This document shows, piece by piece, positions 1 through 5,138 of a stretch of 5,852 bases of DNA. Positions within the stretch are counted from its first letter, which is position 1; every line of letters begins with the position of its first letter. Made by a program: the position numbers and the translations under genes. Source of the DNA: Actinomycetes bacterium. GTDB taxonomy: Bacteria; Actinomycetota; Actinomycetes; Actinomycetales; Cellulomonadaceae. The notes under the pieces were generated by a model. The model was not told the origin of the DNA. It saw only the letters and a program-made list of their open reading frames with translations, and did not search any database. Where the stretch lies: the NCBI GenBank assembly GCA_023390875.1, contig JAEWCA010000015.1, positions 1 through 5,852 on the forward strand. Reading direction: 5' to 3'.

Positions 1-635
1 GGGGGCGCGTGCGAGTTCTCGGCGTGGCCCGCGCGCGGCACCTCGGTGAGCCGGGTGCCCGGGCGGGCCGTGAGGTAGCGGCGCTCGTCGAGGCGCAGCG
101 GGTCGCGCTTGCCGTTGACGAGCCACACGGGCAGGTGCGTGCGGCGCAGGTCGGCGAGCGGCGAGTACCCGGCGAGGGCCGAGAGCATGTCGGTGACCAC
201 GTGCCACGTCCCGCCACCGAGGTGGAACGCGCGCGTGACCAGCGTCGACGCGCGCCGGTAGGCGTGCAGCGGCTTGCCCTTGATCTCCGTCGAGCAGCCC
301 GCGAGGACCACGCCCGCGAGCTTGTGCTGGTGCCGGCCGGCGTACGCGAGGCACGCGTAGCCGCCCAGCGAGAGACCGACGAGCAGTGGCGCGACGCTGA
401 ACGACGCGACCGCGTCGTCGATCGCCGCGAGGGCGCCCTCGAGGCTGAACCGCTCGTGCGACCGCGACCCGTGGCCGGGCAGGTCGAGCGCGAGGGTGGG
501 GTGCCCGGAGACGCTCAGGGCGTCCACCTGCTGCTGCCAGATGGCGGACGACGTGCGCGTCCCGTGCACGAAGATGATGGGTCGGTCGATGGGAGCTGCT
601 CCTGTCGAACGGGCGCGCGCGAGGCACGCGTTCAC
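1..635 (-). CDS. Alpha/beta-fold hydrolase (3' end cut by window edge)
   Basis: Serine-type alpha/beta hydrolase, probably a cytosolic esterase or related enzyme; the substrate cannot be told from sequence. Counting from the ATC codon at 590-588 as residue 1, I see the oxyanion-hole strand IIFVHG (5-10), a DLPGHG turn (36-41), the nucleophile elbow GLSLGG with Ser74, a likely acid Asp163 in NGKRD, and the catalytic His189 in GHAENS. About 196 residues are visible, so nearly the whole fold is present and only a short C-terminus is missing. No signal peptide or membrane segment is seen. The start is uncertain. The only conventional in-frame start is GTG at 635-633, which adds 15 residues (Ala/Arg-rich) and has no Shine-Dalgarno. 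An AGGAG lies 8 bases before the ATC at 590, where homologues usually begin just ahead of the first strand. The gene follows the matrixin gene on the same strand, 40 bases (GTG) or 85 bases (ATC) away. The family call is firm; function and start are open. Confidence 0.88.
   Translation of the reverse strand, partial: MNACLARARSTGAAPIDRPIIFVHGTRTSSAIWQQQVDALSVSGHPTLALDLPGHGSRSHERFSLEGALAAIDDAVASFSVAPLLVGLSLGGYACLAYAGRHQHKLAGVVLAGCSTEIKGKPLHAYRRASTLVTRAFHLGGGTWHVVTDMLSALAGYSPLADLRRTHLPVWLVNGKRDPLRLDERRYLTARPGTRLTEVPRAGHAENSHAP
599..603 (-). promoter_or_regulatory. Shine-Dalgarno AGGAG for the alpha/beta hydrolase
   Basis: On the minus strand AGGAG is followed by 8 bases and then ATC (590-588), which opens the conserved hydrolase region. 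This is ideal ribosome-binding spacing for a start at ATC. No ATG, GTG or TTG lies within normal reach of it. It may be a genuine site serving a non-AUG start, or the codon may once have been ATG. Confidence 0.55.
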
Positions 636-638
636 GGG

Positions 639-644
639 AGGGTA
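639..644 (-). promoter_or_regulatory. Candidate -10 element TACCCT upstream of the hydrolase
   Basis: Read on the minus strand this is TACCCT, matching TANNNT and identical to the hexamer before the kinase gene at 1871. It lies in a short, relatively AT-rich patch (about 641-660) between the matrixin stop and the hydrolase. A start of transcription about 7 bases on would fall at an A near 632, just past the GTG at 635-633, so that GTG would not be in the mRNA. No convincing -35 is seen at the usual distance. Confidence 0.4.
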
Positions 645-675
645 ATCGGCATTTCTGGGCGATGCCTGAAGCGAG

Positions 676-1737
676 TCACACGTCACGTGCGCACGCGCCG
701 GCGCCCAGCAGCGCGAGCCCGGCGCGGTCGCCCGCGGCGAACGAGGTCACGGCCATGTTCGTCGTCGGGTACATGAGCTGGGTCGGGTCGTCGACGTGCG
801 CGAGACCCACGAGGTGGCCGAGCTCGTGCGTGATCACCCCGGTCGCGACGCCCGTGCCGTTCGGCGTCGCGAGCAGTCGGTCGAGCTCGTCGGCGTCGAT
901 CGTGACGGCACCCGTGACGTACGTCGAGCGGCCGTCGTGCGTGAGGGCTGCCGAGCCGCCCGTCCCGGCGACGTCGCCCGCGAGCCCCGGCGTCTCGGAC
1001 GCGTTCGACCACGCGACGAGCACGGGCGCCCACCGCTCGCCGTACCTGTCGGGCTGGTAGGCGGGCCGGTCGGGGTCGGGGGCCTCCTGCGTGGTGCCGT
1101 CGGCCACGAACTGCAGACCTGTCGCGTGCGCGACCCGTTCGATCGCGGCGGCGAGCAGCGCGTCGGCGCCGGCGGGCGCGTGGTCGGGCCGCACCACGTA
1201 GTGGATGGGCCGGCACGGGCTGTACGTCACCGGGCCCGACCCGTCGGGCTGCATCGCGGAGAACGCGTACGGGCCCGAGTCGAGCACCGCCTCGGGCGGG
1301 GGAGCGCCGAGCGGGAGGCGTGCCTCCTCGAGGCCCGCCGGCGGGCCGTACGACGGCAGCGCGGCGGACACCCAGGACCGGCCGCCCAGCAGGAGCGCGA
1401 CGAGCACGGCGCCCACGACGAGGATCGACACCATCCGGGAGCGGCGGCGCGGTGGCGGTGGGAGCGGCACGAACCGCAGGTCGCCGTGCGGGACGGACGG
1501 AACGGCGGGACCGGGTGCGATCGAGGCGTCGGGGCCGCGGTACGCCGCCGGGTACGCGGACGGCGGTGGCACCGGGTGCGCGGACGGGTGCACGGACGTG
1601 GGGGGCGGGTACGCCGCGGGGAGCCCGGACGGGGGCGGGTACGCCGGGGGGTGCACCACGGGGCGGCCGGTCGGGGGGAACCGCGGCCCGTCGTCCGGCG
1701 CGCCGCCCGCGCCGTCGAACCGCTGACCCCCGCTCAC
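676..1737 (-). CDS. Membrane-anchored matrixin-like zinc metalloprotease
   Basis: Predicted single-pass membrane protein of 353 residues with an outward-facing zinc endopeptidase domain of the matrixin/metzincin type. Residues 1-98 are a Pro/Tyr/Ala/Gly-rich low-complexity tail with repeated AYPP/AYPA units. A basic stop PRRRSR (96-101) precedes one hydrophobic helix at about 102-119. The remaining 230 or so residues should lie outside the membrane. The catalytic signature HELGHLVGLAH places zinc ligands at His304, His308 and His314 with Glu305 as general base, and the Met-turn follows at LMYP (Met322). Cys175 and Cys349 are the only cysteines and could form a disulfide. The start is GTG at 1737: AGGAGG lies 7 bases upstream, and the 27 in-frame codons further 5' encode an Arg/Gly-rich stretch typical of non-coding GC-rich DNA. 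No cleavable propeptide with a Cys switch is visible. Substrate unknown. It may share a transcript with the hydrolase downstream. Fold and zinc site are confident; topology is inferred. Confidence 0.9.
   Translation of the reverse strand: MSGGQRFDGAGGAPDDGPRFPPTGRPVVHPPAYPPPSGLPAAYPPPTSVHPSAHPVPPPSAYPAAYRGPDASIAPGPAVPSVPHGDLRFVPLPPPPRRRSRMVSILVVGAVLVALLLGGRSWVSAALPSYGPPAGLEEARLPLGAPPPEAVLDSGPYAFSAMQPDGSGPVTYSPCRPIHYVVRPDHAPAGADALLAAAIERVAHATGLQFVADGTTQEAPDPDRPAYQPDRYGERWAPVLVAWSNASETPGLAGDVAGTGGSAALTHDGRSTYVTGAVTIDADELDRLLATPNGTGVATGVITHELGHLVGLAHVDDPTQLMYPTTNMAVTSFAAGDRAGLALLGAGACARDV
1380..1434 (-). other. Transmembrane helix of the matrixin-like protein
   Basis: This stretch encodes the single hydrophobic helix (about residues 102-119, rich in Val, Leu, Ile and Ala) directly after the basic cluster PRRRSR. 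By the positive-inside rule the proline-rich N-terminus is cytoplasmic and the peptidase domain extracytoplasmic. Ends are approximate. Confidence 0.75.
1540..1680 (-). repeat. Imperfect repeats encoding the Pro/Tyr-rich tail
   Basis: The DNA carries several diverged copies of a GGGTACGCCG-type unit on the plus strand. On the coding (minus) strand they give AYPP, AYPP, AYPA and AYRG units between residues 32 and 68 of the matrixin-like protein. These are protein-coding low-complexity repeats, not a mobile or regulatory repeat. Similar Pro/Tyr/Gly-rich cytoplasmic tails are common in actinobacterial single-span proteins. Copy number here is likely to vary between strains. Confidence 0.5.
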
Positions 1738-1744
1738 GTGCCGT

Positions 1745-1750
1745 CCTCCT
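1745..1750 (-). promoter_or_regulatory. Shine-Dalgarno AGGAGG for the matrixin gene
   Basis: On the minus strand a perfect AGGAGG is followed by 7 bases and GTG at 1737. It fixes the start of the metalloprotease gene and rules out the longer reading frame beginning at 1818. Confidence 0.85.
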
Positions 1751-1870
1751 CGACGTCGCCGCCCGTCTCCCCGGCGGCCGGTCCCGCGAGGATCGCACAC
1801 GGGAACGGTGCCACCCACGGCCGACGCGCAGACATCACCCCGTCGCCCGTCGCCGCGGTGCGCCCCTGGC

Positions 1871-1876
1871 TACCCT
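1871..1876 (+). promoter_or_regulatory. -10 element TACCCT for a leaderless kinase transcript
   Basis: TACCCT matches TANNNT and is followed by exactly six bases and then GTG at 1883, so transcription would start at the first base of the start codon. This spacing is the established signature of leaderless genes in actinobacteria. It agrees with the absence of any Shine-Dalgarno before 1883. No recognisable -35 is seen. Confidence 0.6.
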
Positions 1877-1882
1877 CGGCAC

Positions 1883-2812
1883 GTGCCCGAGCTGACCGTG
1901 CCCAGGATCCTGCACGACGGCGTGGGCCGCACGGCCGAGGGCAGCGCTTGGATCGCCCGCCTGCCGGCCCTCGTCGCGCGCGCCGTCCGACGCTGGGACC
2001 TGCGGCTCGGCGAGCCGTTCACCGAGGGCTCCGCATCGTGGACCGCACCGGCCGTGCGGCCGGACGGCACCGACGCGGTCCTCAAGGTCTCCTTCCCGCA
2101 CGACGAGGCGCGCCACGAGGCCGACGCGCTGCGGGCCTGGCACGGTCACGGCGTCCCGCTGCTGCTCGACGACGACCGCGACGACTGGGCGCTCCTGCTG
2201 GAGCGCGTCGCCCCCGGCACGCCGCTGAGCGCGTCGACCGCGAGCCCCGAGGACCGCCTGCTCGTCGGCGCGCGCGTCCTGCGTGACCTGCTCGACGCCC
2301 CCGGCGCGGCGCTCGCCGACGTGCCGTCCATGGCGGACGTGTGCACCCGGTGGGCGGCGGTCCTCACCGAGCGGGCGCACCACGCAGGCCCGCTGGCCGA
2401 CCCCGGCCTCGTCCGGGACGCGGTCGACCTGCTCGTCCGCCTCCCCGACGGCACCCCCGGCGGTCCGGCCGTCGTGCACGGGGACCTCAACCCCGGCAAC
2501 GTCCTGCACGGCGCGGGCGACCGATGGGTCGCGATCGACCCCAAGCCCCTGCGCGGCGACCCGGCCTACGACCTGTGGCCGATGCTCGAGCAGGTCGACG
2601 ACCCGTTCGCGCACCCCGACCCCGTCGCGACGTTGCGTACCCGCACCGGGCTCGTCGCCGACGCCGTCGGGCTCGACCCACGGCGCGTCGCGGGCTGGGG
2701 CGTCGCTCGCGGCGTCGAGTCCGCGCTGTGGTGGTGGTCGGTGTCCGCCGACGAGGTCGCCCTGCGGGACGGGCTCGCGCAGGCGGCCGTGTGGGCGACG
2801 GTCCTGGGGTGA
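1883..2812 (+). CDS. APH(6)/hydroxyurea-resistance-type phosphotransferase
   Basis: Predicted soluble ATP-dependent small-molecule kinase of 309 residues, of the family that holds streptomycin 6-phosphotransferases and hydroxyurea kinase (protein-kinase-like fold). The N-lobe has AVLKVS with Lys68 as the likely ATP-phosphate lysine. The C-lobe has the catalytic loop HGDLNPGN with Asp201 as base and Asn206 as metal ligand, then AIDPKPLRGDPAYDL with the metal-binding Asp219 in place of the kinase DFG. That DPKPxxGxPAYDL block is diagnostic of this family. I chose GTG 1883 because the family-like N-terminus begins there and a -10 element sits six bases before it; the 25 codons back to 1808 have no ribosome-binding site and look non-coding. 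The true substrate is unknown: chromosomal members in actinobacteria are often annotated as aminoglycoside kinases without shown resistance. The next gene, ald, begins 75 bases later with its own Shine-Dalgarno. No sign of transfer: codon use matches its neighbours. Confidence 0.88.
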   Translation: MPELTVPRILHDGVGRTAEGSAWIARLPALVARAVRRWDLRLGEPFTEGSASWTAPAVRPDGTDAVLKVSFPHDEARHEADALRAWHGHGVPLLLDDDRDDWALLLERVAPGTPLSASTASPEDRLLVGARVLRDLLDAPGAALADVPSMADVCTRWAAVLTERAHHAGPLADPGLVRDAVDLLVRLPDGTPGGPAVVHGDLNPGNVLHGAGDRWVAIDPKPLRGDPAYDLWPMLEQVDDPFAHPDPVATLRTRTGLVADAVGLDPRRVAGWGVARGVESALWWWSVSADEVALRDGLAQAAVWATVLG

Positions 2813-2873
2813 CATCTCGCCCCCCGTACTGCCGGGACGCCCCCGGGCGACGACACTGGCGGTGACGACGACC

Positions 2874-2880
2874 GGAAGGA
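2874..2880 (+). promoter_or_regulatory. Shine-Dalgarno GGAAGGA that decides the ald start
   Basis: AAGGA ends 7 bases before ATG 2888, ideal spacing. The in-frame GTG at 2882 is only 1 base from the motif and so cannot be the start used with it. This moves the ald start to 2888. Confidence 0.8.
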
Positions 2881-2887
2881 CGTGACC

Positions 2888-4000
2888 ATGCGCATCGGCA
2901 TCCCGTGCGAGGTCAAGAACCGCGAGTACCGCGTCGCGCTGACACCCGCAGGCGCGCACGAGCTCGTCCGCCACGGGCACGAGGTGCTCGTCGAGACCGG
3001 CGCGGGCGCCGGCTCCGCGATACCCGACGAGCAGTACATCCACGCCGGTGCTCGGGTCGTCCCGGACGCGGCGCACGTGTGGGGCGACGCGGACCTGGTG
3101 TGCAAGGTCAAGGAGCCCGTGCCGGACGAGTTCGGGTACCTGCGCAAGGACCTCGTGCTGTTCACGTACCTGCACCTGGCCGCCGACCGGCCCACGACCG
3201 ACGCGCTGCTCGACGGCGGCACCACCTCCATCGCCTACGAGACGGTTCAGCTCCCGGACCGCTCGCTGCCGCTCCTCGCCCCGATGAGCGAGGTCGCCGG
3301 ACGCCTCGCGACCCAGGTCGGCGCGTACCACCTCATGAAGAACGAGGGCGGGTCGGGCCTGCTCCTCGGCGGCGTGCCGGGCGTCGACGCCGCGAAGGTC
3401 GTCGTCCTCGGCGCCGGCGTCGTCGGGCGCCACGCCGCCGAGATCGCCGTCGGCATGCGCGCCGACGTCACGATGCTCGACGTCTCGATGCCGCGCCTGC
3501 GCGAGATCGACGTCGCGTTCGGCGGACGCGTCCGCACGCTGGCGTCGAGCACCTGGGTGCTCGAGCGGGAGGTCGTCGACGCGGACCTCGTCATCGGCGC
3601 GGTCCTCGTGCCGGGCGCCCGCGCACCGCACCTCGTCTCCGACGCGACGGTCGCCCGGATGCGGCCCGGGTCCGTCCTCGTCGACGTCGCCGTCGACCAG
3701 GGCGGCTGCTTCGAGTCCACCCGACCCACGACGCACGACGACCCCACGTTCCGGGTGCACGACGCCGTCTTCTACTGCGTCGCGAACATGCCCGGTGCCG
3801 TCCCCGTGACGTCGACCCGTGCGCTCACGAACGTCACGCTGCCGTACCTCACGGCGCTCGCGGACCACGGGTGGCGGCAGGCCGTGGCCGACGACCCGGC
3901 GCTCGCGGCGGGCCTCAGCACGGATGCGGGCCTGCTGTTCAACGCGGGCGTGGGCGAGGCGCACGGGTACCCCGTCGCCGCCCTGGCCGAGGTCGTCTGA
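2888..4000 (+). CDS. ald: Alanine dehydrogenase
   Basis: Cytosolic NAD-dependent L-alanine dehydrogenase (EC 1.4.1.1), which reversibly oxidises L-alanine to pyruvate and ammonia. It lets alanine serve as carbon or nitrogen source and can work in reverse to assimilate ammonia and reoxidise NADH. With the start at ATG 2888 the protein is 370 residues, the family's usual length, and the key residues fall on the numbering I recall for Mycobacterium tuberculosis Ald: Arg15 and Lys75 (substrate binding), His96 and Asp270 (catalysis), the Rossmann GAGVVG at 175-180 and Asp198 (NAD ribose, favouring NAD over NADP). Other family blocks are KVKEP, SIAYETVQ, LLAPMSEVAGRLA and GAVLVPGA. A GTG start at 2882 would add two residues but sits too close to the ribosome-binding site. 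No AldR-type Lrp/AsnC regulator lies next to it here, unlike the mycobacterial locus. The SDR gene follows after 58 bases with its own promoter signal. No lesion or missing residue seen. Confidence 0.97.
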   Translation: MRIGIPCEVKNREYRVALTPAGAHELVRHGHEVLVETGAGAGSAIPDEQYIHAGARVVPDAAHVWGDADLVCKVKEPVPDEFGYLRKDLVLFTYLHLAADRPTTDALLDGGTTSIAYETVQLPDRSLPLLAPMSEVAGRLATQVGAYHLMKNEGGSGLLLGGVPGVDAAKVVVLGAGVVGRHAAEIAVGMRADVTMLDVSMPRLREIDVAFGGRVRTLASSTWVLEREVVDADLVIGAVLVPGARAPHLVSDATVARMRPGSVLVDVAVDQGGCFESTRPTTHDDPTFRVHDAVFYCVANMPGAVPVTSTRALTNVTLPYLTALADHGWRQAVADDPALAAGLSTDAGLLFNAGVGEAHGYPVAALAEVV

Positions 4001-4023
4001 GCGTCTGCCGCGAGCAGAAGCGC
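4001..4023 (+). terminator. Possible hairpin after ald
   Basis: Directly after the ald stop, TCTGC (4004-4008) pairs with GCAGA (4014-4018) across a 5-base loop. GCG (4001-4003) can extend the stem to CGC (4021-4023) over a 2-base bulge. There is no U-tract, so it would be an atypical intrinsic terminator or an mRNA 3'-end stabiliser. Short stems arise readily by chance at this GC content. Confidence 0.3.
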
Positions 4024-4046
4024 GGGCGCACGCTCGTCCGCCGCCC

Positions 4047-4052
4047 TAGCGT
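4047..4052 (+). promoter_or_regulatory. -10 element TAGCGT for a leaderless SDR transcript
   Basis: TAGCGT (TANNNT) is followed by exactly six bases and then ATG 4059. There is no Shine-Dalgarno before that ATG. The geometry is identical to that of the kinase gene at 1871-1883 and points to a leaderless mRNA starting at 4059. No clear -35. Confidence 0.6.
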
Positions 4053-4058
4053 GCCGTC

Positions 4059-5087
4059 ATGGCGACGGCTCTGGTGATCGGCGGCAGCGGGCAGATCGGC
4101 CGGCTGGCCGTCCCGGCCCTCGTGGCGGACGGCTGGGACGTGCGGGTGCTGACCCGCGACGCGGCAGCGCACGGTCCGCGGGTCGCCGCGTGGGGCGCGG
4201 AGCTGGTGGTCGGCGACCGTCACGACCCGGACGCGCTGGACCGCGCGCTGGCCGGCGGGGTGGACGCGCTGGTTGACGTCGTCGCGTACGACGAGACCGA
4301 CGCGGGACCGCTGGTCGCGCGCCGCCACCGGATCGGTTCGGTGGTCGTCGTGTCGAGCGCCGCGGTGTACGTCGACGCCGACGGCGACGGCTTCGAGACG
4401 GACGAGTTCGGGACGTTCCCGGTCCCGGTCGGCGAGGACCAGCCGACGGTCGTGCCGGGCCGCGGCTCGTACGCGACCGGCAAGGTCGCCCTCGAGCGGG
4501 CGTGGCTCACGGCCGACGACGTCCCGGCGACGGTGCTGCGGCCCGGCGCGATCCACGGCCCCGGCTGCCGGCAGCCGCGGGAGTGGACGTTCGTCAAGCG
4601 CGTGCTCGACGGCCGCGACGTGCGGGTGCTCGCCTACGACGGGGCGAGCCGGTTCCACACGACGTCGACGCGGGTGATCGCCGAGCTCGTGCGCCTCGCC
4701 GCCGCCCACCCCGCCGACCGGGTGCTCAACGCGGCCGACCCCGAGGCCCTCACGGTCGCGGAGATCGGCGAGGCCGTCGACGCGGCCCTCGGCGTCCGGA
4801 CGCGCACCGTCACCGTGCCGGGCCCGCCGGTCGACGACGTCGGCCTCACGCCCTGGTGCGTGCCCCGCCCGATGGTGCTGGACATGTCGCGCGCCGAGGA
4901 GGAGCTCGGGTACGTCGCACCCGGCGGGTACGCGCAGACGGTGGGGCCGGCCGTCGACTGGCTCGTCGAGCAGGCGCGCGCGGGGGACTGGCGCACGGCG
5001 TTCCCGGGGTTCGTCCGCATGGAGGCGATGGGCGACTTCTTCGCGTACGACGCCGAGGACCGGCTCCTCGCGGACCGTCCGGACTGA
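4059..5087 (+). CDS. NAD(P)-dependent epimerase/dehydratase-like extended SDR
   Basis: Predicted cytosolic oxidoreductase of 342 residues in the extended short-chain dehydrogenase/reductase superfamily (NAD-dependent epimerase/dehydratase type). The N-terminal Rossmann fold opens with VIGGSGQIG, giving Gly8, Gly11 and Gly14. Arg33 after the second strand (VLTRD) suggests NADP(H) may be preferred. Strand four reads VVVVSSAAVY with Ser99/Ser100, and the catalytic pair is Tyr138 and Lys142 in YATGK. LRPGAIHGPG (160-169) is the typical post-catalytic block. The C-terminal domain (about 170-342) sets the substrate and gives no specific match, so sugar-nucleotide, isoflavone-reductase-like or other substrates remain possible. 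The start ATG 4059 is set by the leaderless promoter geometry and by the Rossmann strand beginning at residue 4. The gene ends 51 bases before the M3 peptidase. No pathway partners are seen nearby, so a role in cell-wall or sugar metabolism would be a guess. Confidence 0.88.
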   Translation: MATALVIGGSGQIGRLAVPALVADGWDVRVLTRDAAAHGPRVAAWGAELVVGDRHDPDALDRALAGGVDALVDVVAYDETDAGPLVARRHRIGSVVVVSSAAVYVDADGDGFETDEFGTFPVPVGEDQPTVVPGRGSYATGKVALERAWLTADDVPATVLRPGAIHGPGCRQPREWTFVKRVLDGRDVRVLAYDGASRFHTTSTRVIAELVRLAAAHPADRVLNAADPEALTVAEIGEAVDAALGVRTRTVTVPGPPVDDVGLTPWCVPRPMVLDMSRAEEELGYVAPGGYAQTVGPAVDWLVEQARAGDWRTAFPGFVRMEAMGDFFAYDAEDRLLADRPD

Positions 5088-5138
5088 CCGGGGCGTCGTA
5101 CCCGGCGCGTGTCGGGCCGCTCGGGGATGATGACCGCC

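Larger units (their letters stand above)
1738..1882. promoter_or_regulatory. Divergent intergenic region between the matrixin and kinase genes
   Basis: This 145-base spacer separates the leftward protease/hydrolase pair from the rightward block, so it must hold promoters for both directions. The rightward -10 (TACCCT) is clear. For the leftward direction I see the ribosome-binding site but no convincing -10/-35 pair; TGCGAT on the minus strand near 1790-1800 is the best but weak candidate. No clear operator-like inverted repeat was found. Confidence 0.6.

Noticed and set aside
9..776. A 255-codon open frame on the plus strand
   Set aside because: It is antisense to the alpha/beta hydrolase, whose catalytic Ser, Asp and His are all clear on the minus strand.
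1738..1818. Longer matrixin frame starting at 1818
   Set aside because: The extra 27 residues are Arg/Gly-rich and the AGGAGG at 1750-1745 lies inside them, correctly spaced for GTG 1737.
796..2286. A 496-codon open frame on the plus strand
   Set aside because: It runs antisense through the matrixin gene, then out of frame through the kinase; the product is Arg/Gly/Pro-rich without domains.
2830..2846. CCGGG/CCCGG inverted repeat between the kinase and ald
   Set aside because: It is a 5-bp stem of pure G and C with no U-tract, expected by chance at this GC content; not called as a terminator.
1835..3964. A 709-codon open frame on the minus strand
   Set aside because: It lies antisense to the kinase and ald genes, both with full family motifs. 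Its product is an Arg/Val/Asp/Gly-rich sequence with no motif, the usual antisense shadow in GC-rich DNA.
5088..5105. CCGGG/CCCGG inverted repeat after the SDR stop
   Set aside because: It has a 5-bp stem and an 8-base loop with no U-tract; too weak to call a terminator.
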